Notes: a model not told the origin generated them from the letters alone. A stretch of 64,000 bases of DNA from Pectobacterium brasiliense (GCF_013449685.1 NZ_JACDSF010000001.1:117806-181805); one strand, 5' to 3'; positions 18,914-29,601 are shown, numbered from the stretch's first letter. Made by a program: numbers and translations.

Positions 18914-19546
18914 ATGAAAAAAACATCTTTATTATTGTTGGCAGCGGCGCTCATGCCTGCATTGGCACAGGCTCATCAAGCGGGTGATTTCATTGTTCGG
19001 GCGGGTTCAGCAACCGTGCGACCTGCTGAAAGCTCGGACAACGTACTGGGTTTAGGTGAGTTTCAGGTTAATAACAATACGCAAATGGGTCTGACTTTTA
19101 GCTACATGGTGACGGATAATATTGGGGTTGAATTGCTGGCCGCCACGCCGTTCAAACATAAAGTCGGCACACCAGGAACGGGGACGATTGCGGAGGTTAA
19201 ACACCTGCCGCCTTCACTGGTCGCGCAGTACTATTTTGGTGATACTCAAGATAAATTACGTCCTTATTTGGGCGTTGGCCTGAATTACACGATGTTCTTC
19301 GATGAGAAATTTAATGATACGGGCAAAAATGCTCAGTTGAGCGATCTGAGTCTGAAAAATTCCTGGGGTGTTGCTGCACAAGCGGGCTTGGATTACAACT
19401 TGGATAAAAATTGGTTGGTAAACATGTCTGTATGGTGGATGGATATTGATACCGATGTGAAATTTAAAGCCGGTAACAATCAGCAAAGCATCCATACTAC
19501 GCTTGACCCATGGGTCTTTATGTTTGGCGTAGGTTATCGCTTCTGA
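18914..19546 (+). CDS. ompW: Outer membrane protein OmpW
   Basis: 210 residues from ATG 18914, preceded by GGAGTGG; ATG 18902 in the same frame is less likely. Signal peptide MKKTSLLLLAAALMPALAQA is followed by HQAGDFIVRAGSATVRP, a typical OmpW N-terminus, and the protein ends WVFMFGVGYRF with a terminal Phe for outer-membrane insertion. It forms an 8-stranded barrel with a hydrophobic channel. FNR box and a strong terminator flank it. Confidence 0.95.
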   Translation: MKKTSLLLLAAALMPALAQAHQAGDFIVRAGSATVRPAESSDNVLGLGEFQVNNNTQMGLTFSYMVTDNIGVELLAATPFKHKVGTPGTGTIAEVKHLPPSLVAQYYFGDTQDKLRPYLGVGLNYTMFFDEKFNDTGKNAQLSDLSLKNSWGVAAQAGLDYNLDKNWLVNMSVWWMDIDTDVKFKAGNNQQSIHTTLDPWVFMFGVGYRF

Positions 19547-19651
19547 TTATTAATTGCGTTTGATGTGAAGAATAAAAATTTTCGTGAGAAATTTTTAACG
19601 TTGCGTCAGCAATGATCCATAAGGGTGGCGGCCAAGGATGGTACGCCATAA

Positions 19652-19682
19652 AAAACGGCGACGTAAATAACGTCGCCGTTTT
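19652..19682. terminator. Bidirectional terminator between ompW and the KdgM-type porin
   Basis: AAAACGGCGACG and CGTCGCCGTTTT form a 12-bp stem with loop TAAATAA between convergent genes. Confidence 0.85.
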
Positions 19683-19755
19683 GATAGACAGGAAATAACA
19701 AACCAATAAAGAAACGCTATTTTTATTACAGCAATTATCTAGATGGCGTTAGCCA

Positions 19756-20475
19756 TTAGAAATTGTATTGTACACCAACACGGTAGCGAGTTTGACGCTC
19801 GTCAGTAGTTTTGCTACCAGAAACGTTACCGACTTGAACGTAAGGTGTCCAGTTTTTGTCGAATTTGTAAGCCAGTTTAACATCGTGGGTCGTGTCATAG
19901 TTCTCGTTGTCAGCGAGGTAGCCAACAGAACCGGCTTTAGTTTTCTTGTCGTATTCAAATTCGTATTCAATGACAAAATTCGCTGGCAGTTTGTAACCCA
20001 GTGTACTGGTGATGGTGTAGCCTTTCATATCTGAAGGGGCTGTAGTACCAATGCTGTCACTTTTACGCAGGTAAGATGCACGGTAGCGCAGGCCATAGTA
20101 CAGGGAATCGGTGATGTTGGCTGTACCTTTGATATATGGACGATAGTTATTGTCTTTTGAAGAGGAAACCATGTTTAGACCTGCTTCAAGACCAAAGGTT
20201 TTATCGAATTTGTACAGGTAGCTGGCAGTCACTTCTGTGCCAGTACTGACGGTTTCGTTATACGGTTTATTTGGCGTAGTGTCTTTGTCAGATTGTCCCC
20301 ATTTTGCTTCCATGGACAGACCAAACCCGTTGTCAAAACGGTGGGACATCAGCAGGCGATCTTTATGATCGTTCTTTGCTGTATCTTTCATTTCATGACG
20401 ATAGTCAATCGTCACTGCCATGGAGCTTAAGCTGATTAAGGAGGTTACCACCATCGTCAATATTTTAGCTTTCAT
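19756..20475 (-). CDS. Oligogalacturonate-specific porin, KdgM family
   Basis: 239 residues from ATG 20475, with signal peptide MKAKILTMVVTSLISLSSMA and C-terminal YRVGVQYNF. Alternating aromatic strands and charged loops (VTIDYRHEMKDTAKNDHKDRLLMSHRF) match KdgM/KdgN, the monomeric porins that carry pectin oligomers into the periplasm of soft-rot bacteria. It replaces the yciEFG block found here in E. coli. Whether this copy corresponds to KdgM or KdgN or a further paralogue cannot be decided. No convincing KdgR box was found. Confidence 0.88.
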   Translation of the reverse strand: MKAKILTMVVTSLISLSSMAVTIDYRHEMKDTAKNDHKDRLLMSHRFDNGFGLSMEAKWGQSDKDTTPNKPYNETVSTGTEVTASYLYKFDKTFGLEAGLNMVSSSKDNNYRPYIKGTANITDSLYYGLRYRASYLRKSDSIGTTAPSDMKGYTITSTLGYKLPANFVIEYEFEYDKKTKAGSVGYLADNENYDTTHDVKLAYKFDKNWTPYVQVGNVSGSKTTDERQTRYRVGVQYNF

Positions 20476-20860
20476 TTTATTATCCCAAGTCAAAGAGAAT
20501 TATTTTTTAAAAACGCGCTGCCACTTTTGTTCAGCAGTTCCATTCTATTTATTATTTCTTACAGTAATGTGAACGAGATCATTAAAAGGAGATCTTTTGA
20601 AATGTTTTTATTTCTGTGATTTTCTTCGTATTTTATTCGTGGGATTTATGCGGTTTCAAAATTAAGAGGTAATTAATTTATTTTATTGGCATGGGATTAA
20701 ATAATTATTTCAATTTGAAAATCTTTCTTACAATTATAATAAAGTGGAAACTAAATACTAATTGGAAGTGTTTCGGGTTAATTAAATAAGAAATAATTTG
20801 AAACATTATTCGGCGCGCGATAGGACTTGTGTGAAGCACAAATCGCGCGCCTGAAACGTG
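20476..20860. other. AT-rich region between the porin gene and trpA
   Basis: 385 bp without a gene. The first part (minus strand) must hold the porin promoter; the last part holds the trp terminator hairpin at 20812-20851. GAAA and TTTC half-sites occur at 20610-20625, but with 8-bp rather than 6-bp spacing for a KdgR site. Confidence 0.5.
20812..20851 (-). terminator. trp operon terminator hairpin
   Basis: GGCGCGCGAT pairs perfectly with ATCGCGCGCC, with an inner TTGTG/CACAA stem. It starts 9 nt beyond the trpA stop. There is no long U-run after it, so it may be Rho-assisted or act as an mRNA 3' stabiliser. Confidence 0.7.
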
Positions 20861-21667
20861 TTATAAATACGTAGCGGCTTTCATTTCACTCACAAAGGCG
20901 TGTAACTCGGACAGCATAATGTCAGGCTGGTTCAGATTTTTTTCGATAATCCGTACGATTGCGGAGCCAGAAATGGCACCCGCTGCGCCTGAGGCTAACG
21001 TTTCCCGTACTTGAGCGGGATCGGAAATGCCAAATCCTTGTAACGGCGGGGCAGCATGATACGCGTTCAGTTTGGCAACCAGATGATTCAGCGGCAGTTG
21101 CGCGCGCTTTTCTGCCCCAGTCACGCCTGCACGTGACACTAAATAGGTATAGCCGCGACCATAAGAGGCGATCTCGCGTAGCAGTTCATCATCAGCATTA
21201 GGCGGACAGATAAAAATGGGCGCGATGCCGTGTCGCAGTGCAGCCTCATGGAAAGGTGCAGATTCTACGACTGGCACATCCGCCACTAACACCGAATCGA
21301 CGCCAACCTGCGCACAGCGCTGATAAAATTCATCAATACCGTTGCTGAAGACCAGATTGGCATACATCAGCAGGCCAATCGGCATTTCTGGGTATTTTTG
21401 GCGTATGGTCGCCAGCATTTCGAAGCATTGGTCCGGCGTGACGCCTGCGGCAAACGCGCGCAGGTTGGCATCCTGAATGGTTGGGCCATCCGCCAACGGG
21501 TCAGAGAAGGGCACGCCCAGCTCCAACGCATCGGCACCTGCCGCAATCAGCGTGTCGATAATTTTCAGTGACTGCTCGGGAGAGGGATCGCCCAGCGTAA
21601 CAAACGGAACGAACGCGCCTTCCTTTTTCTCTGACAGGCGGTTAAATAACTGTTGATAGCGTTCCAT
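20861..21667 (-). CDS. trpA: Tryptophan synthase alpha chain
   Basis: 268 residues, same length as E. coli TrpA. The catalytic Glu is in [14 protein letters not shown]... and the Asp in the [18 protein letters not shown] segment. It cleaves indole-3-glycerol phosphate and channels indole to TrpB in an alpha2-beta2 complex. Its ATG shares one base with the trpB stop (TAATG), the usual translational coupling. Confidence 0.98.
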   Translation of the reverse strand: MERYQQLFNRLSEKKEGAFVPFVTLGDPSPEQSLKIIDTLIAAGADALELGVPFSDPLADGPTIQDANLRAFAAGVTPDQCFEMLATIRQKYPEMPIGLLMYANLVFSNGIDEFYQRCAQVGVDSVLVADVPVVESAPFHEAALRHGIAPIFICPPNADDELLREIASYGRGYTYLVSRAGVTGAEKRAQLPLNHLVAKLNAYHAAPPLQGFGISDPAQVRETLASGAAGAISGSAIVRIIEKNLNQPDIMLSELHAFVSEMKAATYL

Positions 21668-22857
21668 TAGATTTCTCCCCGATCTTTCAAAATATCGTGC
21701 ACGGTAAAGATGTCTTTATCACCACGGCCGGACAGGTTGACTACCAGCAGTTGCTCTTTCTCCGGTTCCGCTTTGATCATCTTCAAGGCGTGCGCCAGCG
21801 CGTGGGAGGATTCCAGCGCGGGAATAATCCCTTCGCCGCGGCAGAGCGCTTTGAAAGCATCCAGCGCTTCATCATCGGTAATCGAGACATAGTCGGCACG
21901 ACCAATGCTGTTCAGATAGGCATGCTGCGGCCCTACGGACGGGAAATCCAGCCCAGCGGAAATCGAGTAAGATTCTTCAATTTGTCCGTCGGACGTTTGC
22001 ATCATCGGGGACTTCATGCCGAAATAAATACCCACGCGGCCGTGTTTTAACGGTGCGCCGTGCTGCCCGGATTCAATGCCCAAGCCGCCAGGTTCAACGC
22101 CGATCAGACGGACGGTAGTATCGTCGATGAAATCAGCGAACATCCCAATCGCGTTAGAGCCACCGCCGACACAGGCCAGTACCGCATCCGGCAAGCGACC
22201 TTCTTTTTCCAGAATCTGGGCTTTGGTTTCCTCACCAATCATGCGTTGGAACTCGCGCACGATAGTCGGATAAGGATGCGGGCCAGCAGCTGTTCCCAGC
22301 AGATAGTGTGCTGTTTCATAGCTGCCAGACCAGTCACGTAGCGCTTCGTTGCAGGCATCTTTCAGCGTGGAAGAACCGCTGTGAACCGGAATCACTTCTG
22401 CCCCCATCAAACGCATACGGAACACGTTCGGCGACTGGCGCTCAACGTCTTTTGCTCCCATATAAACGCGGCATTTCAGGCCGAGCAGGGCGCAAGCCAG
22501 CGCCGTCGCGACACCGTGTTGGCCCGCACCGGTTTCAGCGATGATTTCACTTTTACCCATGCGCTTAGCCAGCAGAGCTTGTCCGAGTACCTGATTGGTT
22601 TTGTGCGCACCGCCGTGCAGCAGATCTTCGCGTTTCAGGTACAACTTGGTTTTTGTCCCAGCAGTCAGGTTTTGACACAGGGTTAGCGCGGTCGGACGAC
22701 CTGCGTAGTTTTTCAGCAGATCGATAAATTCTGCCTGAAATTCAGGATCTTTTTGTGCGCTGACGAAAGCCTCTTCCAACTGGCGTAACGCTGGGATGAG
22801 GATCTGCGGAACAAACTGTCCGCCGAATTCACCGAAATAAGGGTTGAGTAATGTCAT
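21667..22857 (-). CDS. trpB: Tryptophan synthase beta chain
   Basis: 396 residues from ATG 22857 ([20 protein letters not shown]). PLP is bound by the Lys in [15 protein letters not shown], and the phosphate-binding loop is [10 protein letters not shown]. It condenses indole with serine. Upstream in-frame codons overlap trpC and are not needed. It overlaps trpA by one base and lies 16 nt from trpC. Confidence 0.98.
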   Translation of the reverse strand: MTLLNPYFGEFGGQFVPQILIPALRQLEEAFVSAQKDPEFQAEFIDLLKNYAGRPTALTLCQNLTAGTKTKLYLKREDLLHGGAHKTNQVLGQALLAKRMGKSEIIAETGAGQHGVATALACALLGLKCRVYMGAKDVERQSPNVFRMRLMGAEVIPVHSGSSTLKDACNEALRDWSGSYETAHYLLGTAAGPHPYPTIVREFQRMIGEETKAQILEKEGRLPDAVLACVGGGSNAIGMFADFIDDTTVRLIGVEPGGLGIESGQHGAPLKHGRVGIYFGMKSPMMQTSDGQIEESYSISAGLDFPSVGPQHAYLNSIGRADYVSITDDEALDAFKALCRGEGIIPALESSHALAHALKMIKAEPEKEQLLVVNLSGRGDKDIFTVHDILKDRGEI

Positions 22858-22873
22858 AATTTTCCCGTCTGTT

Positions 22874-24241
22874 TTAGTGCTGCGGCTGACGTAATGTCGC
22901 AAAAACCGCCGCAATTTTATGTGAGTCTTTTTTTCCCGGTTCGCTTTCTACCCCGGAATTGAAATCCAGTCCTGCGCAACCTTGCTGGGCCGCCAGAGCG
23001 CAGTTATCACTATTCAGGCCGCCGGCTAGCAGCACGTTATTCAATGATTGATTCGCCAGCAGCGACCAGTTGAAGGTTTTCCCGCTGCCACCTTGGCCGT
23101 TATCAAACAGGTAGCGATCAACGTGGGTGAGATTGCGTTCTGGCAGCACATCCGCGATGCTCAGCGCTTTCCAAATCTGGCAGGTCGCGGGGAGTTGCTG
23201 GCGTAGTTTGTCGATCGTCTGTTGATCTTCATCACCGTGCAGTTGAACGGCTGCTAACCCTAACTGCGTTGTGATCGCAACGATGTGTTCGACGGGCGCA
23301 TTGCGGAAAACACCGACATAGCGCAGTGGGGCTCCTGTCATCACGTCGGCGGCTTGTTTGGCGTCAATATAGCGTGGAGAACTGGCGACGAAGATTAAAC
23401 CGCCGTAGAGCGCACCCGCTTGATAGGCGGCCTGCGCATCAGTTGCGCGCGTCAGGCCGCAGACCTTGTTTTCTCCCAAAATAACGCGCCGTACCGCGCC
23501 GTTCAGATCCGGCTCAGACATCAGTGAACTGCCGATCAGGAAGCCCTGAGCAAAGGCGCTAAGTTCACGAATCTGTGCCTGGCAGTTGATACCGGATTCA
23601 CTGATCACGGTGACGCCAGCAGGCAGACGCGGTGCGAGCGTCCGGGTACGATTGAGGTCAATGGAGAGATCGCGCAGGTCGCGGTTGTTGATCCCAACAA
23701 CGCGGGCTTCGAGCTGAATGGCCCGCAGCAGCTCTTCTTCATTACTGACTTCTGTCAACACGCCCAGCTTCAGACTGTGCGCCACTTCGGCCAGTTGCTG
23801 ATACTGATCGTCGTCCAGCACGGATAGCATCAGCAGAATGGCATCGGCCTGATAGTAGCGTGCCAGATAGATCTGGTAGGGCGAAATAATAAAGTCTTTG
23901 CACAACACCGGTTGATGCACTGCCGCGCTAACCTGCGGCAGAAAGGCAAAATCGCCCTGAAAGTACTTTTCGTCAGTCAAAACGGAAATAGCAGACGCGT
24001 AATCTTTATAGACCTGCGCTATCGCTACTGGGTCAAAATCATCGCGAATCAATCCCTTCGACGGTGACGCCTTTTTGCATTCCAGAATAAAGGCGGGCTT
24101 GTCTTGTTTCAGCGCCTGATAAAAATCACGCTGACTGGGAACGATCTCATGCTGAAAAGAGGCCAGCGGCTGTGCTTTTTCTCGTTCCGCAACCCAGAGC
24201 GCCTTATCGCGCACAATTTTATGTAATACGGTTTCCTGCAT
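22874..24241 (-). CDS. trpC: Bifunctional indole-3-glycerol-phosphate synthase / phosphoribosylanthranilate isomerase
   Basis: 455 residues from ATG 24241 ([20 protein letters not shown]). The first half is IGPS ([16 protein letters not shown] and [20 protein letters not shown]); the second half is PRAI ([18 protein letters not shown] to the end). The two TIM barrels perform consecutive steps of tryptophan synthesis. The TrpC-TrpF fusion is the enterobacterial arrangement. It follows trpD after 7 nt. Confidence 0.98.
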   Translation of the reverse strand: MQETVLHKIVRDKALWVAEREKAQPLASFQHEIVPSQRDFYQALKQDKPAFILECKKASPSKGLIRDDFDPVAIAQVYKDYASAISVLTDEKYFQGDFAFLPQVSAAVHQPVLCKDFIISPYQIYLARYYQADAILLMLSVLDDDQYQQLAEVAHSLKLGVLTEVSNEEELLRAIQLEARVVGINNRDLRDLSIDLNRTRTLAPRLPAGVTVISESGINCQAQIRELSAFAQGFLIGSSLMSEPDLNGAVRRVILGENKVCGLTRATDAQAAYQAGALYGGLIFVASSPRYIDAKQAADVMTGAPLRYVGVFRNAPVEHIVAITTQLGLAAVQLHGDEDQQTIDKLRQQLPATCQIWKALSIADVLPERNLTHVDRYLFDNGQGGSGKTFNWSLLANQSLNNVLLAGGLNSDNCALAAQQGCAGLDFNSGVESEPGKKDSHKIAAVFATLRQPQH

Positions 24242-24248
24242 GGTTCCA

Positions 24249-25247
24249 TTATCCTCTGGCGGACAGGGCGATAACGCGCTGATAAGCCTGTCCACTATGA
24301 ATGACTTCAAGCGCCTGTTGCGCATTTTGGCGCAGATCTTCTTGTCCGAATAATCTCAGGAGCAGCGCAACGTTGGCGGCAACCGCGGCGGCGTGCGCAC
24401 GTTCACCTTTACCTTGTAGCAGTGACGCGAGAATGTCACGATTTTCTTCTGGCGTACCGCCTTGTAATGCCGATAGCGGATACGCATCCAGCCCGAAATC
24501 GCGGTGCGTCAGTTCGTAGGTTGCGATCTCGCCATGGTTCAACTCGGCAACCTGCGTCGGTGCATGAAGCGCGACTTCATCCATTCCGCCACCGTGTACA
24601 ACCGCGGCACGCTGGTAGCCCAGTACTTTCAGCGTTTCGGCGATAGGGCGAACCAATTCGGGGCTATACACGCCAATCAGCGCCAGCGGTGGACGAGCGG
24701 GGTTAACCAACGGCCCCAGCACGTTGAAGACGGTGCGGGTTTTGAGCTGCTGACGAACTGGCATGGCATGACGGAAGCCCAGATGGTATTGCGGAGCAAA
24801 CAGGAAACATACGCCTAGGTCGTCCAGCGCCTGACGGGAATCCTGCGCACTCATATCCAGCTTAATGCCGAAAGCGGAGAGTAAGTCAGAGGAACCGGAA
24901 CGGCTGGATACGCTGCGGTTGCCGTGCTTGGCGATTTTCAGACCACAGCTGGCGGCAACGAAGGCACTGGCCGTCGAAATGTTGATGCTGTTGGTGCCGT
25001 CACCGCCTGTGCCGACGATATCGGCAAATAAATAGTCAGGGCGCGGGAACGGCTGCGCATCGGCCAGCAGAGCCGTGGCAGCACCGGCGATCTCATCGGG
25101 ATGTTCACCGCGCACTTTCATGCTAATCAACGCCGCTGCCAACTGACTGGCTTCCAGTTCACCGCGAATAATGGCACCAAACAGCGCCTGACTTTCCTGA
25201 CGGCTGATAGGGTTCGCGCCGTATAATTTTTCCAGTATGTGTTGCAT
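24249..25247 (-). CDS. trpD: Anthranilate phosphoribosyltransferase
   Basis: 332 residues from ATG 25247 ([20 protein letters not shown]). Contains the PRPP-binding [17 protein letters not shown] and KHGNRSVSS motifs. It transfers phosphoribose to anthranilate. It is a free-standing subunit, unlike the TrpGD fusion of E. coli. The frame is open to an alternative ATG at 25316 with GAGGG upstream, only 14 nt from the trpG stop; that start would add 23 polar residues resembling an interdomain linker and would keep trpG-trpD tightly coupled. Confidence 0.95.
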   Translation of the reverse strand: MQHILEKLYGANPISRQESQALFGAIIRGELEASQLAAALISMKVRGEHPDEIAGAATALLADAQPFPRPDYLFADIVGTGGDGTNSINISTASAFVAASCGLKIAKHGNRSVSSRSGSSDLLSAFGIKLDMSAQDSRQALDDLGVCFLFAPQYHLGFRHAMPVRQQLKTRTVFNVLGPLVNPARPPLALIGVYSPELVRPIAETLKVLGYQRAAVVHGGGMDEVALHAPTQVAELNHGEIATYELTHRDFGLDAYPLSALQGGTPEENRDILASLLQGKGERAHAAAVAANVALLLRLFGQEDLRQNAQQALEVIHSGQAYQRVIALSARG

Positions 25248-25330
25248 GGTAATGACATCCTGAGCAGTAGACGGTTCCCGGGTCTTAGGAGACTGTTGTG
25301 TAGAAGACAGTTGCATAATCGTATCCCTCG

Positions 25331-25909
25331 TTAAGCCAGCGCCCAGTCCAGCGTTTGTTCCAGCAGTCGAGCGCCGTGCGTGGTCAGAATCGACTCAGGG
25401 TGGAATTGAAAACCGCAGACGCGATCGGCATCGTTCCGCACGGCCATGACCATCGTGTTGAAGTGTGCGTTGACGGTCAGCGTCGACGGAATGTTGCTGC
25501 CGACCAGCGAGTGGTAGCGAGCGACGGGCAATGGATGCGGTAAACCGCTAAACATGCCGCTGGCATCGTGGTCGATAGCAGACGCTTTGCCGTGCAGGAT
25601 TTCACCCGCCTGACCGACATGGCCGCCATAAGCTTCCACGATGGCCTGATGGCCGAGGCAAATGCCGATAATCGGCAACTGACCGCGCAGACGCTGGAGC
25701 AGCTCCGGCATACAGCCCGCCTCGGCTGGCGTGCCGGGGCCGGGGGAGAGCATCAGAATCGGTTTCTCCATTTGCTGTAACCGCGCGATGATGACGTCGG
25801 CAGGCAGATGGTTACGGTAAATCACGACCTGATGACCGCTGGCACGCAACTGATCCACCAGGTTGTAGGTGAATGAATCGATGTTATCGAGCAGTAAGAT
25901 GTCGGCCAT
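25331..25909 (-). CDS. trpG: Anthranilate synthase component II (glutamine amidotransferase)
   Basis: 192 residues. The nucleophile Cys lies in [15 protein letters not shown], with the partner His-Glu in [13 protein letters not shown]. It supplies ammonia from glutamine to TrpE. It is a stand-alone class I amidotransferase. Its ATG overlaps the trpE stop by one base (TGATG). Confidence 0.97.
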   Translation of the reverse strand: MADILLLDNIDSFTYNLVDQLRASGHQVVIYRNHLPADVIIARLQQMEKPILMLSPGPGTPAEAGCMPELLQRLRGQLPIIGICLGHQAIVEAYGGHVGQAGEILHGKASAIDHDASGMFSGLPHPLPVARYHSLVGSNIPSTLTVNAHFNTMVMAVRNDADRVCGFQFHPESILTTHGARLLEQTLDWALA

Positions 25910-27471
25910 CAGAAAATCTCCTTTGCATGGTGCGCGCTGGCAATGGCTCGCAGTACGGCCCGGGCTTTATTACGTGTTTCGTCGGCTTCGGCCTGAGGGT
26001 TAGAATCCAGCACCACGCCTGCTCCGGCCTGAACGGTGGCAATACCGTCTTCGACATAGGCGGAGCGGATAACGATGCAGGTGTCCAGATCGCCGTGAGC
26101 GGTGAAGTAGCCCACCGCGCCGCCGTAGCTGCCGCGTCGGGTTTTCTCACTTTCGGCAATCAGTTGCATGGCCCGGACTTTCGGCGCGCCGCTCAGCGTG
26201 CCCATATTCATGCAGGCGCGATAGGCGTGCAGCACATCCAGATCTTCACGCAACGTACCAACGACACGGGAGACCAGATGCATCACAAAGGAATAGCGGT
26301 CAACTTTGGTCAAATCAGCAACGTAACGGCTACCCGGCTGACAGATGCGCGCCAGATCGTTACGGGCTAAATCTACCAGCATCAAATGCTCAGCCAGCTC
26401 TTTATGGTCGGTACGCATTTCTAACTCAATACGGCTATCGAGATCGCGATCCAGCGAGCCATCGGCACGGCGACCGCGCGGGCGAGTACCGGCAATGGGA
26501 TAGATTTCGATTTGACGGCTGTCGGCATCGTATTTCAGCGAGCTTTCCGGCGAGGCACCGAACAACGTGAAGTCCTGATCCTGCATGTAAAACATGTAAG
26601 GGCTGGGATTGTTATCCTTCAGCGTTTGGTAGGCGGCCAGTGGCGAAGGACACGGCAGAGAGAAACGACGTGACGGCACGACCTGGAAAATTTCACCGAT
26701 GCGGATAGCTTCCTGCATCTGACTGACGACTTCCCCGAAGGCTTCATCACTCTGGTTGCAGCTCAGCGTCATATCTTCGATGGACTGACGTGGCAGCGCA
26801 GGCGCTGATTGGGTGAGCTGAAGTTGCAGCTGTTCCAGACGCTGTTGCAGACGCTGCTTTTCGCTATGGTTCGGTGTAAACAGGCTGGCTTGTAGCGCGG
26901 TTACACGCTTTTGGTGGTCAAGCACCAGCAGCGTTTCTGCCAGATAGAAGCAAAAATCCGGGCAACGCTGCTGCTGGCTCAGTGCGGGTAATTCTTCAAA
27001 CCCTGCGACCAGATCGTAGGCGAACAGGCCGCCAAGAAACATGGCTTCACGTTCGTCTGCTGGGCAGGCGACCAGCGTCAGAATCTGACGTAAGGCATCA
27101 AACACGGACAGCGAACGCAGGCGAGCATCTTCGTCCTGCATGGCGTCTGCCAGTGGGAACGTGAGTTCACGGCCGTTCGGACGTGGTTGGTTGATAATTT
27201 CCACTGGCAGCGCGGCATCCAGAAGCGGCAGGAGGCTGGCGCCGTTTTCCGTCAGTGCCTGAATGGAAACGTGCTGGCCCAGTGCGGTGATGCGCAGTGC
27301 GCTATCAACGATCAACAGGCTTTTCAGGTTTTCCTTGCTGTCGATTTCAGCCGACTCTAACAGCAGCGTTGCCGGTCTGGCACCGCAGAGCTGATGGAAG
27401 ATAGCGCTGGGGTCGTTACGGTAAACGGCCTCAATACGCAGCAGTTCCAGTTTAGGTTGTGTTGTTTGCAT
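25909..27471 (-). CDS. trpE: Anthranilate synthase component I
   Basis: 520 residues from ATG 27471 ([20 protein letters not shown]). The N-terminal part carries the Trp feedback motif region [18 protein letters not shown]. The chorismate-binding C-terminal half has [23 protein letters not shown] and [18 protein letters not shown]. It converts chorismate to anthranilate with ammonia from TrpG. The upstream in-frame extension is the leader/attenuator, not protein. Confidence 0.98.
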   Translation of the reverse strand: MQTTQPKLELLRIEAVYRNDPSAIFHQLCGARPATLLLESAEIDSKENLKSLLIVDSALRITALGQHVSIQALTENGASLLPLLDAALPVEIINQPRPNGRELTFPLADAMQDEDARLRSLSVFDALRQILTLVACPADEREAMFLGGLFAYDLVAGFEELPALSQQQRCPDFCFYLAETLLVLDHQKRVTALQASLFTPNHSEKQRLQQRLEQLQLQLTQSAPALPRQSIEDMTLSCNQSDEAFGEVVSQMQEAIRIGEIFQVVPSRRFSLPCPSPLAAYQTLKDNNPSPYMFYMQDQDFTLFGASPESSLKYDADSRQIEIYPIAGTRPRGRRADGSLDRDLDSRIELEMRTDHKELAEHLMLVDLARNDLARICQPGSRYVADLTKVDRYSFVMHLVSRVVGTLREDLDVLHAYRACMNMGTLSGAPKVRAMQLIAESEKTRRGSYGGAVGYFTAHGDLDTCIVIRSAYVEDGIATVQAGAGVVLDSNPQAEADETRNKARAVLRAIASAHHAKEIF

Positions 27472-27502
27472 TCTTGCTACCCGTTTAATGTTGTGCCCAT
27501 CA

Positions 27503-27530
27503 AATAAAAAGCCCGCTTGGTTAAGCGGGC
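27503..27530 (-). terminator. trp attenuator terminator
   Basis: On the minus strand GCCCGCTT-AACC-AAGCGGGC is followed by TTTTT, 32 nt before the trpE ATG and just after trpL. This is the 3:4 terminator of a classical attenuator. Confidence 0.93.
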
Positions 27531-27568
27531 CTGGGAATATCTGCATGTGTGATAACAGCGATGCGTGA

Positions 27569-27631
27569 TTAGTCCACCCGCGAGAGGGAAGAACGCCACC
27601 AACCATGCTTCATCATTTTCTGCGTTGCCAT
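27569..27631 (-). CDS. trpL: trp leader peptide
   Basis: 20-residue frame [20 protein letters not shown] with tandem Trp codons at residues 11-12. It lies between the trp promoter and the attenuator hairpin. Ribosome stalling at the two Trp codons under tryptophan shortage lets the antiterminator form. It is too short for normal gene calling. Confidence 0.95.
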   Translation of the reverse strand: MATQKMMKHGWWRSSLSRVD

Positions 27632-27681
27632 TATCATCATCTCACTGTCTATTGCGGACACAGTTTTTGTGTACCGAGCTT

Positions 27682-27717
27682 GCGTACTAGTTAACTGGTT
27701 CGGCGATAAAATGTCAA
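27682..27717 (-). promoter_or_regulatory. trp promoter with TrpR operator
   Basis: On the minus strand TTGACA (27712-27717), a 17-bp spacer, and TTAACT as -10 (27689-27694). The operator palindrome built around AGTTAACT (27682-27701) overlaps the -10, so TrpR-tryptophan binding would exclude polymerase, as in E. coli. Confidence 0.93.
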
Positions 27718-27815
27718 CACCTTCAATAGGATTATTTTATTACTCAGGGAAACGGCAGGCATTACCATTTACGCCCTATTGATGGCATCATGCGGTCTTC
27801 GCATGATTTTTGTTA

Positions 27816-28712
27816 ATGGATAGGCTTGTGCCAGAAGATTCTCAACCGATATCGTCGTTCCCACTTTATGATTTGCATAGCCATACCACGGCATCTGATG
27901 GCCTTTTAACGCCGACGGCGCTGGTCAGTCGCGCGGTAGACATGCGGGTGAGCGTGCTGGCGATTACCGATCACGACACGACGGCTGGGCTTGACGAAGC
28001 GCAGAATGCGATTGCACAACAGGGGCTGCCACTGAGATTGATTCCCGGTGTAGAGATCTCCACGCTGTGGGAAAACCATGAGATCCATATTGTCGGATTG
28101 GGGATGGATAGTGCACACCCAGCGTTGACGAGGTTGTTGCAACAGCAGGCGGCGTGTCGGCAGAGTCGGGCGGAACAGATCGCGGCTCGTCTGGAAAAAA
28201 ACCGCATTCCTGATGCGCTGGCTGGCGCACAGCGTCTGGCGATCGGAGGACAGATTACACGCGCGCATTTTGCACGTTATCTGATCGAACTGGGCCTCGC
28301 AGCGAATATGAATCAGGTGTTCAAAAAATATCTGGCGAAAGGCAAAATCGGTTATGTGCCACCGCAGTGGTGCACCATCCCGCAAGCGATCGAGGCGATT
28401 CATCAATCCGGCGGTGTATCGGTGTTGGCGCATCCGGGGCGCTACGATTTGACGGCCAAATGGTTAAAGCGTCTGTTAGCTACCTTCGCAGAAAGCGGCG
28501 GGATCGCGATGGAAGTGGCGCAATGCCAACAGGCACCGGATGAACGAACGCAGTTGGGGCGCTATGCGCAAGATTTCAACCTGATGGCGTCGCAAGGATC
28601 GGATTTCCACCTGCCGTGTGCCTGGATTGAGCTGGGCCGCAAGCTGTGGCTACCTGCCGATGTCGAACCCGTTTGGCACCATCCGCTATTGGTGGAAGCT
28701 GGCAGCGCATAG
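27816..28712 (+). CDS. rnm: RNase AM, 5'-3' exoribonuclease of the PHP family (YciV/TrpH)
   Basis: 298 residues from ATG 27816; a GTG at 27828 is an alternative. The PHP metal-binding motifs are visible: LHSHTTASDG near the N-terminus, ITDHDTT, PGVEISTLW, VLAHPGRYD and GSDFHLP. The E. coli homologue trims 5' ends of rRNA and degrades short RNAs. It is transcribed divergently from the trp operon as in E. coli and probably shares the intergenic control region. Confidence 0.93.
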   Translation: MDRLVPEDSQPISSFPLYDLHSHTTASDGLLTPTALVSRAVDMRVSVLAITDHDTTAGLDEAQNAIAQQGLPLRLIPGVEISTLWENHEIHIVGLGMDSAHPALTRLLQQQAACRQSRAEQIAARLEKNRIPDALAGAQRLAIGGQITRAHFARYLIELGLAANMNQVFKKYLAKGKIGYVPPQWCTIPQAIEAIHQSGGVSVLAHPGRYDLTAKWLKRLLATFAESGGIAMEVAQCQQAPDERTQLGRYAQDFNLMASQGSDFHLPCAWIELGRKLWLPADVEPVWHHPLLVEAGSA

Positions 28713-28862
28713 CCGCGGTGATACCATGACGCTCTTTTTGAAATAACAAATCATGGAATAACAATCTTTTACCGCCAACACGTTCTATAATCATCCTTAT
28801 TGCACGATGAAGCGGGTTGGAATGAACAGCGCCGCGAAATGTCAGACGTATGAGGTAGGGTT

Positions 28863-29483
28863 ATGAGCCAGTTTTTCTATATTCACCCGCAGAATCCGCA
28901 GCCGCGATTGATCAATCAGTCGGTGGAATTTTTGCATAAAGGTGGGGTGATTGTTTATCCAACGGATTCCGGTTACGCGTTGGGTTGTATGTTGGGCGAA
29001 AAGAACGCGCTGGAACGCATCTGCCGGATTCGCGATCTGGGGAGCGATCATAACTTCACGCTGATGTGTCGCGATCTGTCCGAACTGTCGACGTATGCCC
29101 ATGTTGATAACTCGGCTTTTCGGTTGATTAAAAATAATACACCCGGTAATTACACGTTTATTCTGAAAGCGACGAAAGAGGTTCCTCGCCGCTTAATGAA
29201 TGAAAAGCGTAAAACCATTGGCCTGCGCGTGCCGTCCAATCCTATCGCACTGGAGCTGCTGGCTGCGCTGAATGAACCGCTGATGTCGACGACGCTGATG
29301 CTGCCGGGAAATGATTTCGCCGAATCCGATCCAGAAGAAATTCAGGACAGATTGGGAAAACAGGTGGATTTAATTATTCATGGCGGTTCGCTGGGTCAAC
29401 AACCGACGACGGTTATCGATTTGACCGATTCCGTGCCACGCGTCGCGCGTGAAGGCACCGGTGATGTCACGCCGTTCCTATAG
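28863..29483 (+). CDS. yciO: YrdC/Sua5-domain protein YciO
   Basis: 206 residues starting MSQFFYIHPQNPQPRLINQS with GAGGT upstream. The single YrdC domain includes KGGVIVYPTDSGYALGCMLG and the KRKTIGLRVPSNPIALELL nucleotide-binding part. Relatives form threonylcarbamoyl-AMP for tRNA t6A; YciO itself has an uncertain physiological role. The mobile element begins about 150 bp downstream, where E. coli has yciQ and rluB. Confidence 0.93.
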   Translation: MSQFFYIHPQNPQPRLINQSVEFLHKGGVIVYPTDSGYALGCMLGEKNALERICRIRDLGSDHNFTLMCRDLSELSTYAHVDNSAFRLIKNNTPGNYTFILKATKEVPRRLMNEKRKTIGLRVPSNPIALELLAALNEPLMSTTLMLPGNDFAESDPEEIQDRLGKQVDLIIHGGSLGQQPTTVIDLTDSVPRVAREGTGDVTPFL

Positions 29484-29556
29484 ACGAGCGGTAACAATGG
29501 GAATACAAATGGCGCGAAGATCGGTATAATCGCGCCAGCTTTTAATATGACGAACG

Positions 29557-29601
29557 ATTTTTACGTACACACTATTTTTACGTACATTCAATTTTTACGT
29601 A
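29557..29601. repeat. Three direct repeats ATTTTTACGTA with 17-bp period
   Basis: ATTTTTACGTA starts at 29557, 29574 and 29591. The exact 17-bp spacing, close to one and a half helical turns, and the position 36 bp before the left att repeat are unexplained. Confidence 0.85.

Noticed and set aside
20608..20626. GAAAT...ATTTC inverted repeat upstream of the KdgM-type porin as a KdgR box
   Set aside because: The GAAA and TTTC half-sites are 8 bp apart, whereas the recalled KdgR consensus has 6 bp.
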